DNA of 64,000 bases from Erigeron canadensis (Eukaryota > Streptophyta > Magnoliopsida > Asterales > Asteraceae), in the NCBI RefSeq assembly GCF_010389155.1, contig NC_057766.1, positions 39,751,516-39,815,515 on the forward strand, read 5' to 3'. Every line of letters begins with the position of its first letter. Position 1 is the stretch's first letter. Position numbers and translations under genes: made by a program. Below, in pieces: positions 1 to 11,739 of the stretch. The notes under the pieces are model-generated. The model ran no database searches and was not told the DNA's origin. It saw nothing but the letters and a program-made list of their open reading frames with translations.

Positions 1-739
1 TTTAAGTCATTATGCCTCTTTTATTGGGTTTTTTCTTTGGGGGAATAAGCATATAGATACTAAAAGTGACAAACCATGATGTAAACCATAATTAGAAGCA
101 ACTATTTACGCACCTACATGCTTTTATATAACTTAGTATAGTATTTTTTTTTTTTTCCAGAAAATTACTTAGATGGTCAATTTTGAAGATGTATGTTCAA
201 TTTTAAACACATATAATAAAAAAATATACATATAAAAAAGGATAGTTAGAAATACTAACCAATATATGGACTTGTTTGCGTATGTGATCTATCCGACCGG
301 ATGTAATTATTTATAGAAAAAAAGTATACAAAAAAGTAAGAAACTTTATAAAAAATAAATAGAGAGTAAAATAAAATTATAAAACCAACAAAAATAGATA
401 GAAACATAGTTTAAAAAATATATATAAAAAGGAGCTTTTATTAAAAAGAAATGTAGATTTTTTAAAGAGAGAAAATGACAAAATCTACTATACATATGGG
501 TTCAACAAAAATATCTATCATCATGTAATTGGTTATTGATATTTTTTACTAATATGAATAGGTAGTAAGAATGTTTTGACTATTGTGCTAATATTTTTTC
601 TAAGTGTCCATATTTAGATATAGCCCTTTAAATTTGACCATTATAGTAATTTTTTCTTTTTTTTATTGGTCAATGAATAAAATTAGACTATCTATATAAT
701 TTAATGACAAAAGACGACCTCATATGCACACAAATATAG
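1..739. other. AT-rich intergenic DNA, nothing recognised
   Basis: The stretch is dominated by A/T runs. I see no long open frame with a recognisable product, no RNA gene and no clear repeat termini. Confidence 0.6.
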
Positions 740-868
740 ACAGTGTTGGATAGTTGAAGCCTACCATATAAATTTTTTCTATAAAAAACTTTATGAGGTC
801 ACTGCAAAGCTTGAACCTCTGTTGACCTCACGACTAAAACATGAGATCTCACATCTGTAAGCCATTGG
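740..868 (-). repeat. Degenerate SINE-like tRNA-related sequence
   Basis: Read on the minus strand, AGCCAATGGCTTACAG could be a worn pol III A box, and AGGTTCAAGC near 811 resembles a B box at a suitable distance. No target-site duplication was found. It may instead be a chance resemblance. Confidence 0.3.
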
Positions 869-899
869 CTTATTTTTATAGTAACTTATAAAAAGGGGA

Positions 900-1205
900 A
901 CCCCTCCCCTAAAATCTCAAAAGATAAATTGATGAAACCCAAAATACCTTTTTCCTTTTATTCATTAATTTAAAAATCTCCACTTAATATATTATAAAGC
1001 CTTTAATTAAATAAATTGCAACATAAATCCGTCAATCTTGAAAATACCTATATATTACCTAATTTAACATCAATTATTTTTACATCCGGCATCGTTTCAC
1101 CCTCACCACCCGTCACCACCATCACCTATTACCGTCGCCACCCGCCGCCACAGCCATCCCACGTTGTTATTATTATCGTCATCGTATTATGTGGATATAT
1201 GACTA
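900..1205 (+). mobile_element. Helitron-like remnant (3' domain)
   Basis: An AT-rich stretch leads into a CCACC/CCGCC-rich block (about 1085-1165) and then GACTAG followed by T. This matches the layout of the better preserved Helitron at 47714-47992 read in the opposite orientation. The terminal hairpin is degenerate and no 5' TC end was fixed. Confidence 0.35.
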
Positions 1206-3700
1206 GTAAGAAGAAAATATCTTCTTTCAATGCATGGTTTCCTTTTCTTAGTAACGATATTTATTATTGAACGACAATATAACATAACTTAAATTTCACA
1301 TATTTTAATATAAAAATTATATAGAACTCTCAATTAGATAGATCAACGAGATTGATTCTTATATCATATTTGTAGTTTCAACTTAGAAGTCGCTTATTCT
1401 GCCTAAAAATGTTGACACTTATTTAATTGAACCTTACATATTTTATACTTCTTCTATTAAAAAGAAGGTATATATATTATATTACACAAATAAAAAACAA
1501 TCCTCCATATCCAAACATTTACTTTAAATCATAGCACGGTCTAGATCGAAGTGGCCTACAAATTGTGTTAGCTTTTTGTCTAGTTCTAGTTTCATGAGAC
1601 TTTTCTTATCTTTAACATAATCTAAACAAAAAGAAATGTAATGTCAAAATTAAAGAGTAAAGCGTGAGGTCCGTTCATTTGTAATAGAAAAATCCACATG
1701 GGAGTTACTTGATTGCATAGAAAAATACTTATCTAGAGTCTTTGACTATGTAAAGACTTTGAATAGTTTTTTTTTTTTTGTTAGGTATGTTTTAATGTCC
1801 ATATATCCATCTTAAAACTAAGCCAATCGAGTTGTACAATTTTACATTGTGTAAATTAGTAATCGATACGATCGATGAAACATATATACTCTATAGTCTA
1901 TAATATAATATTGGAATGCTATTAATTATATATACGGAGACCGGAGTATGCAACTATTATATATTATAGTACAAGGTAGAATCGTAATATCATGATTACA
2001 AAGTTACACACGAGTATACTTGGAGGCAGTGAAAAGCAAATTATTTTGTCTCATCACTACATGTTGCTGACTGAATTTGGTGATCTAAATAAAATAGCAC
2101 CTTCTTTTTCCGTGATGTAAATGCAAAGAAAACAAAACCGGCCGTGACGTACGTATAAGAAATGACTGCTAATTAAGCGAAAAGCTCGAAAAAACTATAT
2201 ATTAATTTATGACCAACGATGGTGAGTTGTTTGGCCGAGGAACCTAACCAAAAGCAGAAAGGATATATCGATCTCCCTTCTAGAAAAGTAACTTCTCGTT
2301 AGCTTTTTAATATACTCCATATCAAGCTAGCTAGCTAGATAACCAACTTAGTTTCAAGTCGTTGTATCTTATCCATAGATAACGAAAAACATATATTAGG
2401 GAATAAAAACCGCATACTTTATAAGATCGAGAGCTTATTCCAAATTAGGGATCGACTATATATATGCATTAATTTTTTATTTTATATGTTAATTAATAAG
2501 CTCTGTTTTGACTAATTAGTTATCTTTTGAAAGTCGTAATTGTTAAATATATAGTTATATACCCTTTCAAAATAAGAGCTTATTACATCGTAACTTACTT
2601 AAATACATCTTAACTTATTACAATTGATGGTGTATGGTTCATTACCTATTTCATAACGTCTGTTTATTTGTTCACTATTATTATAGAAATACACACTAAT
2701 CTCACTTCATTTTCCAAAAAATAGATACAATTAAACACCTAACAAAAAAAAATGTGGGAACACTTTGATCACATGTACCATCTTGGTACTCAGAATCCAT
2801 ACCCCATAGAACTCATGCATGATATAGTCATTATCTTTACACATGGATTATAAGATACAAACAAATTTTGAATATGTGACTTAACTGTTTAAACAACTCA
2901 AATATTTATATATTGTCAAAACTGTTGTTTGTTATATTGTCTAAATATCTATGTAACATACTGGTTAATTAAGCAATGCGTTATTGCGTGAAATGGATAT
3001 ACACCTACACGTGATGTAGTGTTTTTATTTTTTGTTGTTGGAGATATTCACGTGATTTTTGACGCGTTTGAGGGGTCAGATCGATTTGCGTTATAAGTTG
3101 TATTGCACATTTCGTGAATACAGAACGCGTAGGTAATGGGCCGGACCCTGATCACAAATTGGGGTCCTACATTCGGTCAATTTATTCCTATACTTGTTTA
3201 CTTTATACACAATCCTAGTTTTCATCTTAACAATATATATTCAAAGCTTTTTCCCTTGTTATTTTTTAATTTTTGAAATGTTTTTCGCATACCTTTCTAT
3301 TTTATCTATGTATTACCAAATTATTCTACTAACTAATAGTTTTGAACTTCTTAGATTATTGTATCTAAATGAGAAACATTATCTTGGCATTCAATCGAAA
3401 TAAAAAACACATTGCAATCTAATCTAATTAAATATAAACGAGCCATTGTAGTTATCATAAATTTACTATTGTTGTAAACCAACTATTAAGTTGGCAAAAG
3501 TCGTTCATATTGATCATATTTTACTTTATTTTTTGGCTTCTTGTGTTCTTTTTCCATTTGCTGAATTATAAATACGATGGTTGGAAACCGCATACTATGT
3601 GTCAAATATGCTTGCCAAACAAACGTTTCAATTTCGACTTGTCGATTATTACGTACATATTAAAAACATTAAAATAAGATATAAAAATAAAGGAAAGTGG
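1206..3700. other. Intergenic DNA, nothing recognised
   Basis: AT-rich with scattered CTAG-rich palindromic bits such as GCTAGCTAGCTAG near 2330. The short open frame at 3194-3403 is hydrophobic and AT-biased, has no recognisable domain, and looks like chance. I see no gene. Confidence 0.55.
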
Positions 3701-3714
3701 TAAACAAATACCTT

Positions 3715-4440
3715 AAGGCTTCACTTAATGTGCATAAAAAAATTTTATATTTTCATATTAAAAACTCACCCCCTAAACTTTATGGTAAGTGTACAACTAA
3801 TTAATGCAAGTTAATGAAAGCCATTAAGGCTCCGTTTAGCAAAACCCAAAAATAAATAATATCTTTATTTCCGTTATAAAAATTATATTATCTTGTTGAA
3901 ACGTCAAATAGAAAAGTATGAAAATGACCAATTTACCTTTAATGAACCCTCCTTCAATTAATACTTATAAATAATTATCTAATTGGCCTTAATAAACAAA
4001 TTTGACATCCTAAACTAGGGATGAGCAAAAGACTCGGAAACCGGTGACCGACCTAGAACCGACCCGTCCGAAGCCCTAATAGGTCGAGTCACGGGTCATG
4101 TTTTTAGTGCATTCCCGGGTCACGGGTTGAATGGGTCGGGCCGTGTAAAGCCAAAAACCAACCCAAATCTTCACGGACCGAGTCACGGTTTCATTTTGCA
4201 TTCTTTCGTGGGTCACGGGTCATCCCGGTTCGGGTCGGGTATAGACCCATGCACATCTATATCCTATACACTTATCTTTTAAAATATAGCCACTACCATC
4301 TTTAAATTAATTACTTTACATCAACGTACACCATCTGACGCCGCCACCACCATTGCCGTCATCACTACCAGTCATCGTCACCATCAAACCGCCGAATTAC
4401 GCGAATACCATGCTCGTATATGTTAAAGTTTCTCGTTGAA
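3715..4440 (+). mobile_element. Helitron-like remnant interrupted by a hAT insertion
   Basis: The AT-rich left part (AAGGCTCCGTTTAGCAAAAC) recurs in degraded form near 56370. The right part (4320-4420) has the CCGCCACCACC block followed by ACCATGCTCGTATAT, a tail also seen near 9665 and 31310. The two halves are separated by the hAT element at 4016-4261, so the older repeat was hit by the younger one. Confidence 0.4.
4016..4261. mobile_element. Short non-autonomous hAT element (246 bp)
   Basis: The ends TAGGGATGAGCA (left) and TGCACATCTATA (right) form an imperfect 12-bp inverted repeat (9 of 12). They are flanked by TCCTAAAC and TCCTATAC, a 7/8-matching 8-bp target duplication, as expected for hAT elements. 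The interior is rich in GGGTCGGGT/CACGGGTCA motifs like those in the hAT element at 53983-54647. It has no coding capacity. Confidence 0.7.
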
Positions 4441-6427
4441 GTCTTAACAGAGTTTGACAAGTAGATCTATATAAGACTAAGGGAATGATAAGTTTGACAA
4501 GTAAAATCGAAAAGCTTCTTTAATTTCTTAAACAATAAATTTGGGTTACTCTTTTATATATATATAAGACTAAGGGAGTGATAAGTTTTGGAGGGAGGGA
4601 CGACTTTTGCCATGTGACATATGGAGTAGAAAGAATTTACCCTCAAAAAAAGATAGAAATGAGTAGTGAATTTTGGAGAGTTGAGCGACTTGCGTCATGT
4701 GGCATATGGGGAAGTGTTGTATATATATAGAGGAGGTAGAGAAAAAAAATAATAAAAAAGTCAAATTCCATGTACTTACCTCGGTCCACGCAAAAGTCAA
4801 AGAAACAATGGGCAACACAAAGGGATCATCCAAAGGGCGATTCGTCCCATGGAGGCGGTGTTTGGAGCGGAAGGGGGCGAACTAGGCTAATGTGGAGGGT
4901 GGTTCGCCCTTTTTTGTCAACCACTCCGTTTGTTCTAATTTCAATATATAAAAACCCACTTTTGAAAATCCCTTCTCTCTTTATATTTGATCTCAAAATC
5001 TTAAATTTCCATTAATACCAATTTATTTATTTATGCTTGTTTTCAAATTAATACAGTAGTTAGTTTCCCCTAATCCTAGTGATAACATTTTTAATTAAAG
5101 ATCAACATCTTTAATCAAATACTACTCTTTTTTCCTGAAAAAAGTATTTTAGAATCATAAATTCATGACATTTTCATAACCAAACTTTTCGCAAATAATT
5201 CTTATTCTCCAATTAAGCAACTAATTTTTTTTTTTAAATAACGAAGATACTTTTATGCAATTTAACCTAGGACTCTTATTATACGTTCTTTGAGTCAATG
5301 TTATATATATATAATGCTTAAAAATAATACATCCTCGCACATGTATCTTATAGAACGAGTGCTAATAGATTTTTTTTAAAATGTATTTGTATGTCTTGGA
5401 ATACCTGTATAGTAGTTATGTGACGCTAACTGGTCAAATCCTTACTATAGTTCAGTACTATTTATGCAATTAACCCTTAATATTTTGTCAAGACATGGAG
5501 CAAGCCCACAAGGAATGGCGGCAACATGTTCCATCGTATCGTCGACTTAAGACTACAGCTAGTCTGCCGTAATGATGTAATATAGAGGGTTGTTGATGGT
5601 GGCACTTAAAATAAATATTTTATATTTGTTTGCTAACAATTTAATTATTTGTTTCTACTAATTAAGTAGCTAGGTTATAATGATTTTTTATGTTAGTTAT
5701 TTTTGTTTGATATCGAAATATAGATACTGGTTAGATGAAAGAATACGATGGTTATAAATGTATATGTATAAGTTGCTTTCGGCCGGGCTTTGTTTTCATT
5801 TAATCTTTACCGATGTGTTTGTTGTTGAAGGATATGACATTTGGTATTAAGATGTGGTTAATTTCTCTTGTTATATAGTGATGTACTGTTGCTTCCATGA
5901 GAGTGATGTGACCACACCCTTGATAGGCTTTTGTTTCCTATTAAGAAGCTCCACATGTTAGAAAATTGTACGAAACCGCAACGTACTCCAAGTAGATTAT
6001 CTAAACATGCATTAAAAAAAAAAGTCTAAGCTTCAAAAGAGTCAAAGGGGTAGTTAAGTCAATAACGAGTTTGACAAAATAAGCCAAGTGAAGAATTTAA
6101 TAAATAAGACTATATGTAGATAAAATTAGGTCATCCATAACTTGATTTTAAATCAAGTATGGCATGTTATTAGTACAATGACATTTTTTACCCCCTCTCT
6201 ATCCATTAATCTATATATTTATAGTAACTTTTTATTATTATTCTTTAATTATCTCTTTATAGGATCAGTAAATTGATGTATAATAAATCGAACTCACAAC
6301 TACATTACACTTGAATTCCGTTAACAAATTTTCCATTTCCTCTCTTTTCCTTTAATTTCATGTATCAAACTTGATTAATGATCAACACTTGAAGACGACG
6401 GTCAACCTAGCTCGTGAATTAGCTGCT
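4441..6427. other. Intergenic DNA 3' of the LBD gene
   Basis: Overlapping short frames at 4570-5015 lie in a patch with a weak internal duplication (ATGTGACATATGG near 4613 and ATGTGGCATATGG near 4698). None resembles a known protein. The rest is AT-rich, and the part next to 6427 is presumably the LBD 3' flank. Confidence 0.5.
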
Positions 6428-7961
6428 TCATGTCCAAAGGGGCTCAAATACGCTGCTTAAACTAACGTCGTCGGGGAAGAAGTTTAAGTTTTCATAACTA
6501 GCGGGTGTTTGTAATTGATGATGAGGCGTTGGAGGTGAGACAAATTGTTGATTGTTGTTCATCTCAATAGTACAAATCATAGATAGCAAGGTAGATTGTT
6601 GGAGCACCTCTGCTTTGGCCTTGGCCAATTCAGCTTGGAGCTCACTCACTTGCTTTTGGAGTTGACAAATTGCGCCCGCACAACCATAAACCGGATCTCT
6701 AAGCCTTGAATTCGCTTCATACACCATGCTGCTAACGGCATCCGCTCTTTGGGACTCTGGAAGTTCCTGTACAGCATTTTACATAAAAATGATGAGAAAA
6801 TTAATTTTTCAACTCAAATAATTGATTGAAATGGTAGCTGGTGATGGCTAATTAGTTGTTTCTCTTTAATTAGGTGACCTTAGCTTGGATGTTACTACTA
6901 AATAATTACGTACGTACCCTGCTTTTAATTAACGAAAGCTACCTCTTAATTATTAGTATGGATATGAAAAAGTAGTACTAGCTAGCTAGTATAGTATTAT
7001 ACAGCAAACAAATGTCAACTTTTGAACCAGTCTCGTTCAAGGAATTAAATGGTCCTACTTATAGTTATTGGATACTCCTTTAGAAATTATTACACATTCG
7101 ATCTTTAAATTGTTAATAAATAAAGATGAGCTTTTGAATATTCACATTTAATATGACGACTACCTTTTAATTAGCTACAATATGAAACAACGAACACAAT
7201 AACTTTTTGTTCAAATTTAACGCTAATCAAAAATGTGTACGTAAACAAATTATACTGTTTGGATTTCTATAATTAAAGAAAGGTTATAATTAAGATACGT
7301 ATTTCATTTAGCTTATAAAGTTTCAAGTCGATCTGAATCGTCTTAATATACTTCAAATGTTGGTATGTGATAAAAAGTATTCGTATGTGAAATAAACATA
7401 ACAACACAATGGGAAAAAGGAGGAAATTAGTGGAGAAGATTCAAAGTCTTGATTTCACACTAAAAATACGTTAAATATGACTAAAATTCTGTTTAAAAAT
7501 AAGACACCACCGAGGACGATGATGATGAAAACCAGTAAAAAAGAATGATCACATCCTACAAATTAATATGATCTATCTGGTTTTAATAATAAAAGTACCT
7601 GCAACATTTTAATGATGTTGCTAGCTCCAAACACACGATGGGCGATGGTGAACTTAAGCGGTTCGGTGGGAGGGAAGTAAGGTGCCAAGACACATTTCTC
7701 GACACACCTCCTCCTAAGAATCTTGCAAGCCGCGCAAGGGCTGAGAATTATCGGATGATGATGAGGTGGCGGCGGGGACGGAGGATGAGTCAAAACACTA
7801 GTTGGACTAAGTTGAGATGATGATAATAATGATGAGTTATTTGAAGTTGTGTTATTGTGTGAGATATTATTATTATTACTACTTGAATTCATTCCTGCAG
7901 TAGTAGTGGAAATGGCCATTGGTGAGGTGGCGCTGACACTTCTTTCACCGGAATATTCCAT
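6428..7961 (-). CDS. LOB-domain transcription factor, LBD1/LBD11-like
   Basis: Two exons are read on the minus strand: 7961-7599 and 6766-6428. The intron is GT..AG, phase 0, joining ATGTTGCAG to GAACTTCCAGAG. The predicted protein is 233 aa. A 78-residue Ser/Asn/His/Pro-rich N-terminus is followed by the LOB domain. Its zinc-finger-like C block is CAACKILRRRCVEKC (CX2CX6CX3C), the GAS block is FGASNIIKMLQ with ELPESQRADAV and DPVYGCAG, and the leucine-zipper-like part is LQKQVSELQAELAKAKAEVL. The tail ends FEPLWT. The intron after MLQ is typical of class I LBD genes. The family consists of plant-specific nuclear DNA-binding regulators of organ boundary and vascular/cambial development. LBD11 rather than LBD1 is suggested by the long N-terminus, but this was not tested by phylogeny. 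The start is the first ATG of the open frame. No defects were seen. Confidence 0.93.
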
Positions 7962-8055
7962 TTTTTATAGGCTAAGAGGGTATGTTATTGTTATTGAAGG
8001 CTAGCTATTGTGAGGCCCGGGAGATAATTTGATTTATGCCAAAGAGGTGGGAGAG

Positions 8056-8065
8056 TATATATATA
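8056..8065 (-). promoter_or_regulatory. Probable TATA box of the LBD gene
   Basis: TATATATA on the minus strand, about 95 bp upstream of the LBD start codon and followed by plausible 5' UTR sequence. The call rests on position and sequence only. Confidence 0.5.
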
Positions 8066-8069
8066 GAGA

Positions 8070-9440
8070 GAAGTAAAGGGGATGATGTCATCCTTTGGTC
8101 ATGGGTTTGACAAGAACATCGATCATCAACTATATATGTTTTGTTTAGTAGTAGAAGATTTTATCTGATGACTTAATTGTACCAGTGTCTGTGTGCAGCA
8201 GCTATGCACCCAACTTTATGTAACCTGTAACTTTTTTTTTCCGTAAACCGTGTGGGTACACTTTCTTTTTTACGTAAGATGAACATTTTATCATGTATAT
8301 ATATGCATGGTATTATTTCTATATTAATTTGATTTCATAGATGTGTCTTGTCAGTACATATAAGCTTAATTAAAGAAAGAATGATTTCAATCAATCAAAA
8401 CAATTCATTTGTACAAGCCTTAATAATTGTTCTAGAAATGAATTATTATATGTATAGACTATAGGTATTACTTACTCGTAGTACTTATATTACTTATTAT
8501 CTCCTGTAAAGCTGGAGTAAAACTTATCGAGGGCTAGTTTGAAAATACAGAGGACCGGTTAATTTACTTGAGGTCAAATGAATACAGTTACTTCTTTTTT
8601 TGGAATTCTTGGTGGATCAAAGAAATATCTATATACGATGTAGACTAATTGCAAAGATTTTTAGAAGACCTTTTTCTTAAATTATGGTGGAAAAAAATAA
8701 AAATAAGAGTACTTTTAGACTAAGTAAATGCCCGATACAAGTCCTCAACTAATCTTATGAACTTTAATTAGGAATACTTAACTTAATTTAGTAATACTTA
8801 ACTTTATGAATACTTTAACATGTAATTACGTACTATAAGTAACTAATCAGTATCGAAACTATATTTACATATCTAAATGTAACAATATCGTGCATTATGC
8901 CTAAAACTATTTGTAATATATGTTAATTTGGTACTTATATATGTAAAGCCAATTAAGGAATTAAGGAGAAAACTCAAAATTGGATACAAACTACAAAAAA
9001 TAAGTAATCCAACAAGTGGGAACGCTTGCAAAGTTTTACCGCTTTTAAGCCCAAACCTAATCTCCACCACAAATTATATAAAGACGATCGAAAAGAAGTA
9101 GTTTTAAAAATAACAAAAGTAGTGTCTTTTTTTTTTTTTTTTTTTTTTTATCAACGGTCTCCAGAAGAGAATTAACTCATTAAGTATACTTAGATGTTGC
9201 GTGTTCTTTCCCATATAAAAGGTCAAGTCTCTAGATCGGCTTAATTATTATTAAGGCATATATAAAAAGTAACAAAAAAGAAATTAATTGGTGAAATAAA
9301 TTACACTTGTTTATATTGTTTATTGTTTTTAAGGCATAGTACCTAGTTAATTTACTTATAATTACTAGGTTCTATTAGTAGGCGCACGCAATGTGCTAGA
9401 TATATATTTGCGGAATTGCGGTCTGCCTATACTAGCTTGG
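8070..9440. other. LBD upstream region and intergenic DNA
   Basis: It contains a run of about 24 T at 9126-9149. The minus-strand frame at 8873-9070 has no recognisable domain. No gene or clear element termini were seen. Confidence 0.5.
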
Positions 9441-9449
9441 TCCATATCT

Positions 9450-9690
9450 TTATATTTATATTTATATTTATTCCCTTATAAAAAAAAATAGCCTTTTTTT
9501 ATTATAGGTAATTATATCTTTGAATTACCAAAATTACCCTAACTTTTTATGTTTTGTCCTTAATAAATTATAATTTACAATCTAAAATTTTATGTTACGC
9601 CTCTGACCATCACCGACACCACTAGACCGTCTTTCCCACCACCGTCGCCGCATTGCGCGGGTACCATACTCGTTTTAGCTTACTCGATCC
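9450..9690 (+). mobile_element. Helitron-like remnant
   Basis: A TCTTTATATTTATATT-type AT-rich start is followed by single-copy-like AT-rich DNA. It ends in a CACCACCGTCGCCGC block and GCATTGCGCGGGTACC, a short hairpin-like GC palindrome near the 3' end. This matches the 3' domain of the Helitron family at 47714-47992. The CTRR terminus is not clean. Confidence 0.4.
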
Positions 9691-11575
9691 TAATAAGATT
9701 AGCAAATTCTAGCTATTTATATATATTTTGATTTCATATATCGGGCAAAAGTCGCAAGCTAGCTAAAGTTATATATGTATGTATAGTATTTGAATCATCA
9801 TATCATTAAATCCATATCATTACATTTAAAGCAAAAAGAAATAATTGAAGGATATGATAACACCGGTTAAACATAGACGCCCGCCCTGGTCAAAGGGGAA
9901 TTGTGCTTCATTATTCGATTATGATATGAAGTTTCAAGATATGAAATGTTGACCGTACATCCATCAAGTACTACTACTAGCTAGCTACATCGATCTAACT
10001 GCTTGATGAGAAAGGCGTGTACGTTCTCGGACATACATCATGACCTTGTCTATATATGCGACTTAAATTAGTTCTAGAACCAGTAGCTAGGCCGGATTGA
10101 CGTTTCTATAGACGTACGTACTATCTATCTGTATATATAGAGAGAGATTGAATGGCAGTAAGAAATTAATTTTGATAAAACCAATGATCGACTAAATCGT
10201 CATTTCACTATGCAGTACTGTCGAAGATTTAACATTATTAGAGAAGGTAGTAGCTCACTAAGCGAGGTTTTCATCTCTTCGCGAATCAAGGGCCTTTATA
10301 GCATGTCTCCCTTCAAGTCACTATGTTGTTTTCTTGTTCCGTGGTTACGGATGAGCGTCGTGGTCAAAGACACTTAAAAATGGACTTCTTGGCGCCGTAT
10401 GCTCTAGTTTTTCTGTGTTTTACCTTTGCTGTACCTGTACGTATCCAAAAGCAATTTTTTCTTAATTACTCTTCAACTTGAGCCAGTAGTATATATATGT
10501 AGTAACCCAAAGTTACCTACACTAATTGTGATTGTTTCAAAACACAATTATATATGTCAAAGTGTCAAATTTACGGATTATTATCAAAGTTTAACTATAT
10601 GCAAGGTAAAAAGTCTTATTAACTCAATAGAAAAATAACAAAAAAAAATCCTGAAAAGTGTTAAGAACGTAATTAAAATTAAAGATAGATGTTTCATTAA
10701 AAAAAGATTGAGCTTACATGCATGCTTAGCTAGCAGAAACATTGAATGGTGGATTTTACTTGAAAGTTTGATATTCATAGGAACGCTCTTTTTTCAAGTA
10801 GATGTCCAAAGTTCGAGATTAATGAATACTGTAATTGATAGAATGATATATCTTTTGTCATGTTAATAAACATATATATATCAGTTATTCTTCATTATAT
10901 ATTATATTACAATTAATGGTTAAAAAATGTAAATTTTTGATTGAAAATAAAAAATTGTAGATTAAAATAATAATAAATTAAGTATTTAGTGAGGTAAAAA
11001 GTATAAATTATTGATGGAAAATAAAAAGGTGTAAATTAATGAGATTTTTTCTACAAACATTAATATAAATATAGTATATTAATATATTTAAATAATGATT
11101 ATTAAAATTTTTAATTTATAAATAAATTAATAATAATGATTTTTTTTAATTTAATAAAATCGAGAGATATGATTGATTAATAAATATTAGACCAATTGTC
11201 TTTTAGTAAAGATAAAGATGACGAGATTCAGAGTATTTTTAATTTAAAGTATATTATTGTTTGGATATCCTAATTAATGGACGAAAACAAAAATTACATG
11301 AAATTAATTTTTTTTTCAACTTCCCTATTCAAGCCCGAGTTATTATTGACCCAAAGAAATCCAAATATCCGATGGATTGAATATCCGATGGATTGAATAT
11401 CCTTCTATTCCTCACAACCTCCAAAATCATAACAATGACCTTAACTTATATGAAACAAGGATAGTGTAAAAAATTTGTGTTATGAGCCACTTGTAAATAT
11501 GGTTTTGTGAGACAATTATAAGTTGGAAACCGAAAGAGGATTATATGAGAAATGTTGCGGAAAAAAAAAGAAAAA
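9691..11575. other. Intergenic DNA, nothing recognised
   Basis: AT-rich, with small hydrophobic chance frames around 10426-10778. There is a short direct repeat ATCCGATGGATTGAAT at 11368 and 11384. I see no gene or RNA. Confidence 0.5.
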
Positions 11576-11581
11576 TGATAA

Positions 11582-11735
11582 TGACAGCCCTAAGGGCTGT
11601 CACTAATAACATATTACATGCTTAAAAACTTGTACATTATATACTAAAAACCGTCTCCTGATTTTTCTAACAGCAAGGTACAAATTTTAATGCACCCAAT
11701 TAGTTTTTACTGACAACCCTAAGGGATGTCACTAA
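11582..11735. repeat. MITE-like element with palindromic ends
   Basis: GACAGCCCTAAGGGCTGTC on the left and GACAACCCTAAGGGATGTC on the right are each near-perfect palindromes. Both are followed by ACTAA and bracket about 115 bp of AT-rich DNA. The superfamily and the exact limits are not clear. Confidence 0.45.
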
Positions 11736-11739
11736 CAAA

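Noticed and set aside
1016..1270. 84-codon frame with Pro/His-rich centre
   Set aside because: The centre is the CCACC-rich Helitron 3' domain. It has no start context or family match.
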